Of a DNA stretch of 64,000 nt, positions 11,599 to 23,830 are shown piece after piece. The notes below the pieces were generated by a model. The model had not been told where the DNA came from and searched no databases. It was given only the letters and a program-made list of their open reading frames with translations. The DNA is from Marthasterias glacialis (lineage: Eukaryota; Echinodermata; Asteroidea; Forcipulatida; Asteriidae): NCBI GenBank assembly GCA_911728455.2, contig OU452219.1:16892397-16956396 (forward strand). The letters are read 5' to 3'. Position 1 is the stretch's first letter; every line of letters starts with the position of its first letter. The translations under genes and the position numbers were made by a program.

Positions 11599-12838
11599 GT
11601 AAAGTTATGAACAACCATTCATTTGAGATGCATCATCAGATTTTGGACAGTTTGAGTGACACATTGGTTTAACAAGTTACCGCTGAAATTCTTTATTTTT
11701 TCCTGTCCCCCTGGCAAGATTATTTTGTCGGAATTGCTGAAATCATTTTTATTTGAGAGTACCACTGGCACAAAGAAACCCCGACTTGACAAAGCCAAGA
11801 GAACAAAGATTCTCTTTATTGCATCGTGCGTTTTGTTTTCTTGACCGAGAAAATGTCAAATTCACGCATAGAGAATTGAAAACCATTGGCCGTTATTTAC
11901 GGCATAAGATTAGTACTAAACCCGGAACCATGGCTTGATTTCCAGTTCACTCTGTCTCACCTCCTCAGAGCCGAAATACAATGAATAAACAATGATGAAA
12001 GCCTCTCGATGTCTGGTAATATTCTTCTTGGAACAAAAGGATAAAGGTCTGGAATCCAGGATCACACAAAAACCATCTCTCGAAAATGGCCAGAAAATGG
12101 CAAAATGTTCAAGACCATGTTTTGTCTTTGTGTGGGTGAAACAAGCGTTAGATGGCGTGTGTGTGTTCTTTGCACGCTCAGCAGTGGAATGTTCGGGCGA
12201 CCTTTGCTCCAATATTCTGATTTTACAAAATGGCGTCTGTACACTGCTTCCATCCAGGCAGGGGAAACTTTTGCATGTAATTAGGTCATCCATTGCCAAC
12301 TGTTTAAAAAGAGAAGTTAAACAGTCTAGAGTTAAAGAGTTGTGTACTTTTGTTTTCTGTGTGTTGTTGACATAATAAAAAATGAAAAGATTGGAGAGAA
12401 CTGATCCTGTCACTAATGGGGGAAAGACACCTCCCCCTGGACAGACCAAGTTATCGAGAGACTGTACCATAGCGATGTGCTGCTACCGCGTCAGCAGTCT
12501 CCAGTCCAGCACCGTCCTGCAGCCACAGTCTGCTGCGGGTGCTGGCAGTTCCATTGGCCAAGTAGGGGACCCGACACAGTCTTCGTCTACTGCCAACTTA
12601 CATGGAACACATCTGTCATGAACAAATGGCCTTAAATTGAGAATCCCCACTCGATAGTAAACTCCTAGTGGACAGGCGAGATAAGAAAAACATGGGCCAT
12701 CTCTTTTATTATGCTTATTGTTTAAAAGTATATTGTGCCCTCTTATGGTCAAATAATTTTTTAATTGATGCTGGAATTGAAGGAAAACAACATCACACCC
12801 CTTTCACAAATTGTTGTTTTTATTTTCTTTGCATTTAG

Positions 12839-12944
12839 GCTAGCCACAGACATATTGTCAGATGAAGTTTATCTGCCAAAAGAAGATGCCTGATGTGCAT
12901 GCTGGTCCAGCATCAAGATTCAAGGATATATTCTCCATGACCAG
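12839..12944 (+). other. Splice-flanked module, tandem unit 3
   Basis: Nearly identical to the unit 2 module, with the same 3-base deletion, the same short open frame and intact splice-site consensus. Confidence 0.4.
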
Positions 12945-14147
12945 GTAAAGTTATGAACAACCATTCATTTGAGATGCATCAACAGATTTTGGACAGTTTG
13001 AGTGACACATTGGTTTAACAAGTTACCGCTGAAATTCTTTATTTTTTCCTGTCCCCCTGGCAAGATTATTTTGTCGAAATTGCTGAAATCATTTTTCTTT
13101 GAGAGTACCACTGGCACAAAGAAACCCCGACTTGACAAAGCCAAGAGAACAAAGATTCTCTTTATTGCATCGTGCATTTTGTTTTCTTGACCGAGAAAAT
13201 GTCAAATTCACGCATAGAGAATTGAAAACCATTGGTCGTTATTTACGGCATAGGATTTCCTCAGAGCCGAAATACAATGAATAAATAATGATGAAAGCCT
13301 CTCGATGTCTGGTAATATTTATCTTGGAACAAAAGGACAAAGGTCTGGAATCAGGGATCACACAAAAACCACCTCTCGAAAATGGCCAGAAAATGGCAAA
13401 GTATTCAAGACCATGTTTTGTCTTTGTTTGGGTGAAACAAGCGTTAGATGGCGTGTGTGTGGTCTTTGCACGCTCAGCAGTGGAATGTTTGACCTTTGCT
13501 CCAATATTTTGATTTTACACAATGGCGTCTGTACACTGCTTCCATCCAGGCAGGGGAAACTTTTGCATGTAATTAGGTCATCCATTGCCAACTGTTTAAA
13601 AAGAGAAGTTGAACAGTCTTGAGTTGTAGAGTTGTGTACTTTTGTTTTCTGTGTGTTGTTGAGATTATTTAATGAAAATGAAAACCTTTTTGGGGAGAAC
13701 TGATCCTGTCACTATTGGGAAAAAGACACCTCCCCGGGACAGACCAAATTATCGGGAGACTGTACCAGTAGCGATGCGCTGCTACTACGTCAGTTGTCTC
13801 CAGTCCAGCACCGTCCTGCAGCCACAGTCTGCTGCAGGCACTGGCAATTCTGTGGGCCAAGTAGGGGACCCGACACAGTCTCTGTCTCCGGCAAGCTTAC
13901 ATGAACCACATCTGTCAAGAACAAATGGCCTTTACTTGAGAATCTCCACTCAATAATATACTTTTAGTGGACAGGCGAGATAAGAAAAACTTGGGCCATC
14001 TCTTTTAGTTTGCTTTTTGTTTAAAACCACAAAATATAAAGCGTATGGCACCCTCTTATGGTCAAAGCATTATTTAATTGATGCTGGAATTAAAGGAAAA
14101 CATCATACCCTTTCACAATTTTTTTTTTTTTTTTTTTTTGCATTTAG

Positions 14148-14254
14148 GCTAGCTACATACATGCCAATCAGATGAAGTCTATCTGCCAAAAGAAGATGCT
14201 TGATGTGCATGCTGGTCCAGCATCAAGATTCAACGGTGTATTCTCCATCAACAG
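14148..14254 (+). other. Splice-flanked module, tandem unit 4, frame broken
   Basis: Splice-site consensus is retained after a long T tract, but a 2-base net deletion puts a stop before the EVYLPKED segment. It is probably decayed, or the module is non-coding. Confidence 0.35.
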
Positions 14255-14439
14255 GTAAAGTTATGAACAACCATTTATTTGAGATGCGCATTTTGGGACA
14301 TTATGATGACACTATGCTTTTAGAAAAATGTGTATACATCAAAAAACAATAACTTACAGAGTTCTGGATAATTCATTGAGACATCAAACTAAATAATCTG
14401 CAATGATAATCCATTGTTAGGTGAAAGTCTACCAGCAGT

Positions 14440-14905
14440 GGTTTTTGTAGCTACGCCAGCAACATTTCTGGTGTGCACAGCAGACTCGGTCATTTGCCGC
14501 ACAGCAACAGTCCAAACCCACTCATGGTTTCTTGGCGCCTGGCGCCTGCCTCGCATTGTCCCGGCCGGCCACATGTCGATTTGTTTGCCTCAAAGACAGA
14601 TCACCAAGTACCAGGCTACTGCATGAGGGCCCTCGACCCCTACACACGGATGCACTGGCAATACGGTGGGACGAGCTGCTTGCCTATGCCTACCCTCCGT
14701 CCTCCCTCATCCCTCGGAAACTAACCAAGCTGGAGCAGGAGGACTGCAAGGGCCTCCTCATGGCTCCCTTCTGGCTCCGCCAACCTTGGTTCCTGAGGCT
14801 AGCCAGACTCTTGGTTCGCCAGTCGGTGGTGCTTCCACAGAGTGCAGACATCTTGTTCGAGCCCAACTCGGGTTTCCTACACAGGCTTCTTAGAAACTTC
14901 ACCTG
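14440..14905 (+). pseudogene. DIRS-type retroelement fragment (block A)
   Basis: Two overlapping frames carry HVDLFASKTDHQVPGYC, then a shift to DALAIRWDELLAYAYPP and LLMAPFWLRQPWFLRLARLL. This is the segment after the RNase H domain in DIRS-like reverse-transcriptase polyproteins. One frameshift and missing ends mark it as dead. Block C has the same fragment with a further deletion of about 118 bp. Confidence 0.75.
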
Positions 14906-15120
14906 ACAGGCTGGGTGCTGTCACACAATCCCTCCACAGGCCTTTCACAATGAGCTGCAAATTGCAGTAAAAGATTTACCAAAGTAGATTACGCCATTTT
15001 TTTTACAAGTGAATTTGTTTGAGTCACTGAATCTTTTCTAAAAACCACAAAAAGGACTGTTATTCCATTTTATTTATGACATTAAACCATTTGTTAATTT
15101 TGTTAATTTTGCTTTTACAG

Positions 15121-15767
15121 AGCTAGTCAAGCTGAAGTGAGATCCACCAATCAACAAAGCGGATATCTGTGCACTGTACATCGACCTTCATATGGTAAAT
15201 TTATGAACACGTGTACATTTATAAAGTTATATCAAAATAAAATAGTGGTTGGAAAGAACTTTCTCTAATAAGATGTATTTTAGATGGCCTTCTTTTGTGC
15301 AGGATGCAAAAGATATTAATGTAATTTATGTATGTTTTTAAAAAAGGTATTTAAATTAAGACTAATTCATCTTTTGTTAGTTTTTAATGACAACCCTTTG
15401 CTGGTTTGATCAACATTTTGATCTGCTAAAATAATCTCAAATTCTTTCTTGGAAGAAAGCTTCTTGAACAATTTTGAAAAATTATATAAAGTACCATCCC
15501 TTTAAAATTGTGTTATAAAACTAGTTTCTACACAGACCTCCACATAGAGAATGGTAATTGTTTTCAAATATTTACATCTCATAGTAATACTTCAATCATC
15601 TTTGAATGTTTCCTTTGAATACTTGAAAAAAACTAAAATGGCAATTTTAAAGGTCATATTCAAACTATACCGTATTAAATTAAATTTTTGTTTGTCATAG
15701 TATTGATTTTGTGTATTTGTATTTTGAAGGTGCGCCATCTGTAGATGATATTTACCTGTCACAATAA
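15121..15767 (+). CDS. Two-exon 3' end of an unidentified gene
   Basis: Exon 15121-15194 follows the acceptor TTTTACAG and ends at G|GTAAAT. Exon 15730-15767 follows TTTTGAAG. Joined across the intron in phase, they read ASQAEVRSTNQQSGY, LCTVHRPSYG, then APSVDDIYLSQ and a stop. The VDDIYL end recalls SDEVYL in the tandem modules upstream, so these may be terminal exons of one gene family. No known family is recognised, and the upstream exons are not identified. The consistent phase is the main support. Confidence 0.35.
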
Positions 15768-15769
15768 GA

Positions 15770-17690
15770 AGATTCCTGAGACCTGCTAGTGCCTATCATC
15801 AGCTTTGATATGTGAGGGTTACAACGGAGGTATTTAAAATCCCTATGGGTTACATTACGTTTTTTACACTAACATCAAAAAGTGGGCTGTTTTTGCAGCA
15901 CAGTACAGACAGCAACCCTACATCACATGCCACAACACTCTGGGGACTCCATGCTGGCCCAGCCTAACCCAGATGAGTGGTTATCCCTACAGATTGATTA
16001 CAGATTTAAAAAACAAAAACATGTTTTTACTAACAAAACCCCTTTCATAAATAATTATGCACATTCCAAGAACATGCACAAAATCCAAGGAAACGATATC
16101 TACAAACTGTTCCTCTTGTGTTTTCTTAACCATCTATGATAAATTGTCAAAGGTTGGTTGTACAGTACAGATGTGGATGTTTTGTAGAGTAGAAGATGGG
16201 AATGCATGATTCTTCAAAAACGTTCTAATGCAGTTTGCTACCAACGCTGGTTTTCATATACTGTTTTATTTAAAGCTGAACACCACTAGTATTTGTACAA
16301 AGTAAAGCATCAACAGTTATTGTTTAACATTGTCTTCATTCAAGATGTCAAAGTATATAATTTGCAATAAATATTTATAAATAAATAAGCTTTTAAGTAC
16401 AAACCAACATTATTCCTCCTCAAGACTGTTATTACCTCAAGTTAAACGGAAGAATATAATTTTTTTAAATCACTGAAATGATATGCTGAAGGACATCTTT
16501 CTGGACTAAATACACTCAATCAATTTCAGTTTGGATATTACCTTTAGGGCAAATCAGATTTGGAACAAATTCAGGCAGATGTATCTTGTCAAATTTGAAT
16601 TTAAAAAAAATGAAACGCTTTGAAAACTAAGTGAACATGGCTGGCTCATAAGATTTCATTGTCAGGGGCAAATTGGTACCACCTGGGGGGGGCAGTACGC
16701 TTGACCTTTCCCTTTTTCATGCACCCTAATGTTTTACCTCTATACGTTTTCAGAGTTTGGGAAAAGCAACACATATTGCAAACATCAAATGTCTTGAAGG
16801 CATTCTACACATTAAGGTATCATGGATCAACAACCAAGCAGCTTGTGTTGACTTCATCTGTAAGATTGTAGACATGTTAGCTAATTATGTCAAGTACATC
16901 CCGATGCAATTATTACATCTACATAATTGTCCATAATTGTAAAAAGCATGTGTCCAAACTGCAAGCAAGCACACTATGCGTATTTTGAACTCATGAACTT
17001 GGAGATCTTGGCAATGATGATTTGATTGGTTCTTGGATGAGCACCTGTGGCGCCTTCCTGCTCAGAACCCTTGCCCCACCCTAAATGAGATCCCCCAAAA
17101 ATGCACAAAATAATCGTTCAATACATTAAATAGCCCTAAAAATTAAACCTTATTTGATTGAAGCTTGTTCCCCCCAAATTAAAATGTCTGGTTACGCCAC
17201 TGTGCCCAATGAATGATGTAAATTGAATTTCCATGGCTTAGAGGTGCAAATTAATTCATATAATTAAATTTAAAGTTCCAAAATTTCAATTTTTTCTCTT
17301 TATAAATTGAATTCAGTTACAGAAAAACGATTTTTCTTATGCTGATTATGTTAAAAAATATATTGTTTATATTATATTATTTGTAGTTGTCAAATAAAAT
17401 GATTCTATGAATGTAGCAAGAAATCTCTTCATTCCCTTCATTTTTGTGCTATTGTTGTTGTACATGTTCTGTGTTATGGTTACAAGTATTAAGCAATACA
17501 GAGCATATTTAAATCAATTCCACCCTACGATGAGGTCCCATGAACCTATATCCACCTAACAGTAACAAGACTTTTTTCACCCAGCATAAACTATTTTTAA
17601 ACAGACACCAAAATATAATATCAAAAATATTTAACAGGGGTATGGGTCCTTTTTTTAATAGTTAAATTGCTCATAACATTAGTTACTTGT
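15770..17690. other. No gene recognised
   Basis: AT-rich. A possible exon follows an acceptor GTTTTTGCAG at about 15897, and the first AATAAA after it lies near 16366. A possible GGCGTAACC-type element end lies near 17190-17205 (CTGGTTACGCCACTG). Nothing else is supported. Confidence 0.4.
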
Positions 17691-17699
17691 TTTCCTTAT

Positions 17700-18125
17700 C
17701 AAAAGTTTCAATCTTTTTTTACACCCTCCCAACCAGGTCCAGTCCTTTACCTGTACTGATCATGCCCATCTCTAGCCAGCCATTCCCCAGCACAATGACT
17801 ACTAGTCCTTTTTTCCCTACCTTCAAATCCAACCACCTCAGCCCAACTGCTGACTGATTGCCCATCAACTGAGCCCCTGGCCCCAGTCCTGTACCCAGTT
17901 TGATTATGCCCATGTCCCACCAGCCAATGCCCAGCATTACTAGTCCATCTCCCTACCCTCACCCCAAGCCTTCAGTCCAACCATCTCAGCCCACTGACTG
18001 ACCGACTGTCTTCATCCCATCTGGCCCAAGTCCTCTACCCAGCATGATCATGCTTATAGTCCAACCAGCTGAACCCACTGGCTGACTGACTGCCCTGCAA
18101 CCTGGCCCAGGCCCCTGGCCCAGTG
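17700..18125. repeat. Degenerate CCCAG-rich minisatellite
   Basis: Three or so diverged units share TGATCATGCCCAT-like, CCAACCA.CTCAGCCCA and GACTGACTG motifs at spacings of about 120-190 bp. Long open frames on the minus strand are a consequence of composition. Confidence 0.6.
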
Positions 18126-18311
18126 AGCCTCAGAGCTGAGGCAACCCCCCAGTCCTTGGAAATTTTACTCCCCAATCTTAGCTCCAAGGCCCTTGGTCAA
18201 CCCACAGATCTGCCAGAAATCCAAGGGTATAGCCAGGCAAAAGTTTTTCTGAAAAATTTTCTAAGTCCAGCCATTCTAATATTCATCAGGTCAAAAACCG
18301 TTAAGATTTTC

Positions 18312-18390
18312 ATGAAAGCTCAGTAGCAGAGTGGTGAGAGACAGAGGTTACAGAGCTGAAGGTACTGGGTTCAAGCCCTACCCTATTTTA
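18312..18390 (+). mobile_element. tRNA-like SINE head
   Basis: A-box-like TAGCAGAGTGGTGAG and B-box-like GGGTTCAAGCCC are spaced as in a tRNA. No complete cloverleaf is formed, so it is a tRNA-derived repeat rather than a functional tRNA. Confidence 0.5.
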
Positions 18391-18429
18391 CAAAAATCGA
18401 TAAAAAAGTCTTTTTTTACCAGTAAAAAA

Positions 18430-18513
18430 GGGGTCCACCAGGATTTGAACCCCCGAGCTCACAGCCCCAGAATTCCGGGAGCTGTGAGCTAGCCCACTGG
18501 GCTAAATCGCCGC
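18430..18513 (-). mobile_element. tRNA-like SINE head, minus strand
   Basis: On the minus strand TTAGCCCAGTGGGCTAGC (A box) and GGGGTTCAAATCC (B box) are present, but the acceptor ends do not pair. A tRNA-derived repeat is the better call. Confidence 0.5.
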
Positions 18514-18846
18514 TTGAAAAAAATCGCTCGGACGTTATATATAAACCTTAGGATGGATAGGTCTAAAAAAAATTATGAGATGCACCCTATGACCTATGAC
18601 CTTAGCATTTGAGGAGAGGAAAAGAAAATGAAGAAATGTCTCTTGTTATTTGTTTAAAAACAGTTTATTTGTAGAAACAAAAACCCTATTACAAAATACA
18701 AACTGTGCTTAAAAAGGAAAGACTATTAAAGACTACAAACATTAATAAGTTTTACATTGAAAATTACAATATAATAAAAAATATTTAACAGTTTAGTTTA
18801 TTTCTTTTGGTCATTGCAAGAGGGTGCTTTCACTATCTAGCCTCCT

Positions 18847-19100
18847 CATAGAGTTATATATAAGAACTAGAGGGCGTACAAACCAAGCGACACGGCCCGA
18901 CAAGGAGCGTTTTTTGACCATTGAGAAAATTGCGCGTACCATTCATTTACACTGGTCACTCATCCGTTCACACAGCAACCATTTTCTAAGTGGACATTTG
19001 TATGCAATTGGCCCATAGGGATTTTCGCCCATGGTGAGTCAGTGGAGTTACATGCGTGGCATCGCGAGTGCTCCCTCTAGTTCTTATATATAACTCTATG
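18847..19100. mobile_element. 254-bp MITE with perfect 28-bp inverted ends
   Basis: The ends begin CATAGAGTTATATATAAGAA and are perfect inverted copies over 28 bp. Flanks AGCCTCCT (18839-18846) and AGCCTCCC (19101-19108) look like an 8-bp target duplication with one change, as for hAT- or P-like elements. No ORF for a transposase. Confidence 0.88.
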
Positions 19101-19137
19101 AGCCTCCCCTAATTTTAGCATCCTTGATAAAATCATA

Positions 19138-19299
19138 CAGCGGCGTAGCTATGCCCTTCCCCCCCCACAATTCACCAATGCCTCCAAAGTGCCCCCCATG
19201 AGAATAATCCAGATACATGTAATAAATCATCGAAGAACATGGCACCTGCCCTCCTCCTCCAGTGTTCCCCCAGTGACAAAAGTCCTAGCTACGCCGCTA
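19138..19299. mobile_element. Short MITE with CAGCGGCGTAGC ends
   Basis: Starts CAGCGGCGTAGCTA and ends TAGCTACGCCGCT, a roughly 14-bp inverted repeat with C-rich and G-poor interior. No transposase. The target duplication is unclear. Confidence 0.65.
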
Positions 19300-19734
19300 C
19301 ACACTCCTACACATGCATCTTCAATACATTTTTTTAAATTAATATTTTTCGTTTACAATAAAACTGGTTCTACCTCACCATTACCTCTATTTGGATCACG
19401 TGAGATTGTTTTGTTCAGTAGCTAAAAGGTATGCTACGTAATCCAAAAAAAAGAAAGACATTTCTGTCAGTAAGCCCCTATTTTATAAGATCTTTTCTAA
19501 TGCTTTGTTTTGGGCTTTTTGAGGTATTTTCTACATTAACTTTTGTCTTCTTCTTGCATTTATATTTGCATTTTAGTTTAGTTCGCTAAACGTGTGTGTT
19601 TACGTACTTGGCTTGTTCTCTGTACACTTTAAGTATCTTTCATACTATTTTTAGGTACTATATTATTGCCTAGGCTTTATGGTTTTATTGTGAGGTGCTT
19701 TGTGGTATTTTACATAAAGTACTATATAAATGCC

Positions 19735-21830
19735 TTTTTTTTTTATTATCATTATTAATATCATTATCATTACCCTTACCATTATCATTATCCCTATCCC
19801 TACCATTATCATATATATCTTTACCCTTGTCATTATCATTATCATAACTCCCATCATTTTCATTATCATTACCCTTATTATCTACATCATTATCATTTTC
19901 ATTATCATTACCCTTATTATCTACATCATTGTCATTATCCCCATCATTATCATCTTCCTTATCATTATCACCATCATAATCATTAACATTATCCCGATAA
20001 TTATCATAATTGTTATCATTATCATTATCATTATAATAACTCTTGTCTTTGTCATTATCATTATATTATCATTATCAATATCCCCATCACTATCATTATC
20101 ATCATTATCATTATCATTACCATTACCCTTACCATTATCAGTATCATCATCCCCATCATTATCATCACCATCATTCCCTTATCGTTATTATCAACATGAT
20201 TATCATTATCATTTTTATCCTTACCCTTATCATTATCATTATCGATATCATTACCATTACCCCCTTACCATTATTATTATCCCCATCACTATCATTATCC
20301 TTATCATTATCGATATCATTATATTACCCTTATCATTATCATTATCGATATCATTACCATTACCCCCTTACCATTATTATTATCCCCATCACTATCATTA
20401 TCCTTATCATTATCGATATCATTATATTACCCTTATCATTATCATTATCGATATCATTATCAATATCATTACCATTACCCCCTTACCATTATCATTATCT
20501 TCATTATTGATATTATCATCAACATTATCAATATCATTACCATTACCCCCTTACCATTATCATCATTATCAATATCATTACCATTACCCCCTTACCATTA
20601 TCATTATCTTCATTATCGATATCATTACCATTACCCCCTTACCATTATTATCCCCATCACTATCATTATCCTTATCATTATCGATATCATTATATTACCC
20701 TTATCATTATCATTATCGATATCATTACCATTACCCCCTTACCATTATTATTATCCCCATCACTATCATTATCCTTATCATTATCGATATCATTATATTA
20801 CCCTTATCATCATCATTATCGATATCATTACCATTACCCCCTTACCATTATTATTATCCCCATCGCTATCATTATCCTTATCATTATCGATATCATTATA
20901 TTACCCTTATCATTATCATTATCGATATCATTATCAATATCATTACCATTACCCCCTTACCATTATCATCATTATCAATATCATTACCATTACCCCCTTA
21001 CCATTATCATTATCTTCATTATCGATATCATTACCATTACCCCCTTACCATTATTATCCCCATCACTATCATTATCCTTATCATTATCGATATCATTATA
21101 TTACCCTTATCATCATCATTATCGATATCATTACCATTACCCCCTTACCATTATTATTATCCCCATCGCTATCATTATCCTTATCATTATCGATATCATT
21201 ATATTACCCTTATCATTATCATTATCGATATCATTATCAATATCATTACCATTACCCCCTTACCATTATCATTATCTTCATTATTGATATTATCATCAAC
21301 ATTATCAATATCATTACCATTACCCCCTTACCATTATCATTATCTTCATTATTACCATTACCCCCTTACCATTATCATTATCTTCATTATTGATACCATT
21401 ATCATCAACGTTATCAATATCATTACCATTACTCCCTTACCATTATCATTATCTTCATTATTGATATCATTATCATCATCAATATCATTACCATTACCCC
21501 CTTACCATTATCATTATCTTCATTATTGATATCATTATCAACATTATCAATATCATTACCATTACCCCCTTACCATTATCATTATCTTCATTATTGACAT
21601 CATTATTATCATCAATATCATTACCATTACCCCCTTACCATTATCATTATCCCCATCACTATCATTATCCTTATCATTATTGATATCATATTACCTTCAT
21701 CATTCTCATTATCTCCATTATCGTTATCCTTACCCTTATTATTATCCGTATTATTACTATTATTATTATTATTATTCTTATTCTTATTCTTCTTAGTATT
21801 ATTATTATTATATAAAGCCACCATTGGGGG
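19735..21830. repeat. CATTATC/CATTACC microsatellite, about 2.1 kb
   Basis: Almost entirely variants of CATTATCATTATC with interspersed CGATATCATTACCATTACCC and CCCCATCACTATC. These recur in a higher-order pattern of about 100-300 bp. It ends in (ATT)n near 21750-21810. The 599-codon open frame across it has no stop simply because of composition. Confidence 0.95.
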
Positions 21831-22980
21831 ATACTTGTCAGTGACTTAAATCAATATTTACACTGGCCCAATGAGAACAATGGGTGGGACTACTTTTTAC
21901 TCATTTACACTGTGTCCAACTTCGGGAGGGTGTCACGTGATTCCTCATATTGGTAATGGATTGGTAGAACCCTAATCAAACTTTACTTTATTGGTTTAAT
22001 TTGGAGATTTATATAATATACATACAGTTACTTCAATGTGGTTTTATCATCAAGTAAAACTTGAGACTATTCTGATAATTAAAGACACTGCTTTAATTAT
22101 ATTCACTGCAATTGAGATAATCATTTCTTATTTTTTATCACAAAGCGAGGCTACTTTTTTACACGGCTTAATAGATGCACCCGATCATGTATAAAATGCA
22201 AGTTAACGTTCAATCTCTGCCGCGCCTGTTTTATAAAACCAAAACACATTATTTCGCGTCACCAACATTACTCAAGATTTTAATCACTTGTGATAGCCTT
22301 ATTTAGAGTTTTGTGTTTCACCCTATCAAATAAAATATATTAATTCTTAATAATAGTTTATTATTACCGCATGAATTTCTGAATACAATTATAAACGCAA
22401 TGCATAAATTGGAAGATATACATGTAATGTACAAACTCAGCTCAGTTAAGTCTGTTAACATAGAAAAAGAGTCAAATTCTGATCAAAATATTGATCAGTA
22501 AATTTCCAACATTTAACTATCAAAGACAGAAAAAAGTTGTTGTAATAATTGCATTGAAATAATTACATTTATTTTTCGTTTATTTTTGTAATAATTAAAA
22601 TGGCACTTGAGGTTTGAGTTTGACCTTCAAGCTGCAAATATTTCAAGTTATTCATTTCTCATAATTTATATAGTAACAATAAATTTTCAAGTTGCCTGTG
22701 GATTTTTTCCCACAGGACTCGAAAGCACTGAGTATACAGTCCTTATCACACATCGGTGTAAGGCAAAATTGAAATTTATATAAATTTTCTTGCTATAAAC
22801 ATTTCAAGAGAATAATATGTTAGATTTGAAATGGTGGAAGTCATTTGTTTCACCGAGATTAAAGTTCCAATTGTTAGTTCCAAAAGTTTGAAAGTAATCC
22901 ATTTGTGATATAATAAACAACAATGAAAAAATCTACATGTACATGTAGGTCTAATTTCGTAAATAAAAACGATCAATTCT
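21831..22980. other. AT-rich stretch, no gene seen
   Basis: No recognisable coding or RNA gene. A SINE 3' remnant with CCCACAGGACTCGAAAGCAC and CACACATCGGTGTAAGGC lies at about 22705-22765. Confidence 0.5.
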
Positions 22981-22984
22981 AAAT

Positions 22985-23830
22985 TTAAACCACGTTGGAT
23001 CTTGCATCAAAACTGACTGTTGGGTGTCAGCCTATAGTTTATCATTTGTAACATAGTATTTATTACATGTACGTTTAAATTAGTTCTTAAAAACACATCT
23101 TTTTCTTTGTAGTTAGTATTGTAAAATGTATACTTGTTCAAATTTGAAACATAGACTTGTTAGAGTTAAATTAATGCTGATTTAATTGATATATAAATTG
23201 TTAAAATAATTTGTTGATACTGAACAATGTCATAATTTGCATTTCACACAATGATAGGATTTGATATATATTAAAAAAAAGGAAAATCTTAACCACTTGC
23301 TGTATCTTACATCAAAATTGACAGTTGGGTGTCAGCCTTGTAGTTTATCATTTGTAACATCAATAAAAACACATCTTTTTCTTTGTAGTAAGTATTGTAA
23401 AATGCACACTTATTCAAATTTGAAATAAACACTTGTTAGAGTTAAATTAATGCTGATTTAATTGATATATACATTTTTAAATTCTGTCATATAAATGTTA
23501 AATAATTTGTCGATACTGAACAATGTCATAATTTGCATTTGACACAATGATAGGATTTGGTATATATTTACAAAAAAATTAAAATCTTAACCATTTGCTG
23601 TATCTTACATCGAAATTGACAGTTGGGTGTCAGCCTATAGTTTATCATTTGTAACATTGATATGTTTAAGTTAGTTCTTACAAACACTAGTTAGTATTGT
23701 AAAATGAACAGTTCTTCAAATCTGAATAACTCTAAATTTGTTAGAGTTAGATTAATGTTGACTTAATTAATATATAACCTTGTCATATAAATGTTAATCT
23801 TTTTTTTTTACAATGTCACCATATGCATTT
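22985..23830. repeat. About 300-bp tandem repeat, three diverged units
   Basis: GTTGGGTGTCAGCCT.TAGTTTATCATTTGTAAC recurs near 23020, 23323 and 23622, with downstream TTAGAGTTAAATTAATGCTG and CACAATGATAGGATTTG. AT-rich with no coding signal. Confidence 0.85.

Larger units (their letters stand above)
9300..14330. repeat. 1.35 kb tandem repeat array, four units (block A)
   Basis: The period is about 1350 bp. The landmark ATGATGAAAGCCTCTCGATG recurs at 10642, 11992 and 13288, and the landmark GAACTGATCCTGTCACTA once per unit. Unit 1 is diverged and lacks part of the start; unit 4 is diverged and shorter. Each unit contains a splice-flanked 106-109 bp module, annotated separately, and a recurring open stretch of about 79 codons. 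Block C has three units. Confidence 0.92.
1..14828. repeat. Segmental duplication block A
   Basis: This block matches 45273 onward (block B) and then 55855-64000 (block C). It contains the TMX1-type 3' flank, the TAF6L 3' portion, its downstream flank, a CCAAT-rich promoter-like stretch, and four 1.35 kb tandem units. Exons differ from their copies by roughly 1-2% by eye, introns somewhat more, with small indels. Homology runs off the left edge of the window. On the right it stops only because the window ends: the last 10 bases of the window match A at about 14819-14828. Confidence 0.9.

Noticed and set aside
10635-12470. Minus-strand frames of 154-184 codons in the tandem units
   Set aside because: They overlap the repeat in antisense, match no family, and vary at their ends between copies.
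18312-18513. Functional tRNA genes
   Set aside because: A and B boxes are present but acceptor stems do not pair; tRNA-derived SINE heads fit better.
19730-21529. 599-codon open reading frame
   Set aside because: It is a frame through CATT/ATC repeats that cannot form stops on this strand; the product is low-complexity I/L/S/Y/H only.
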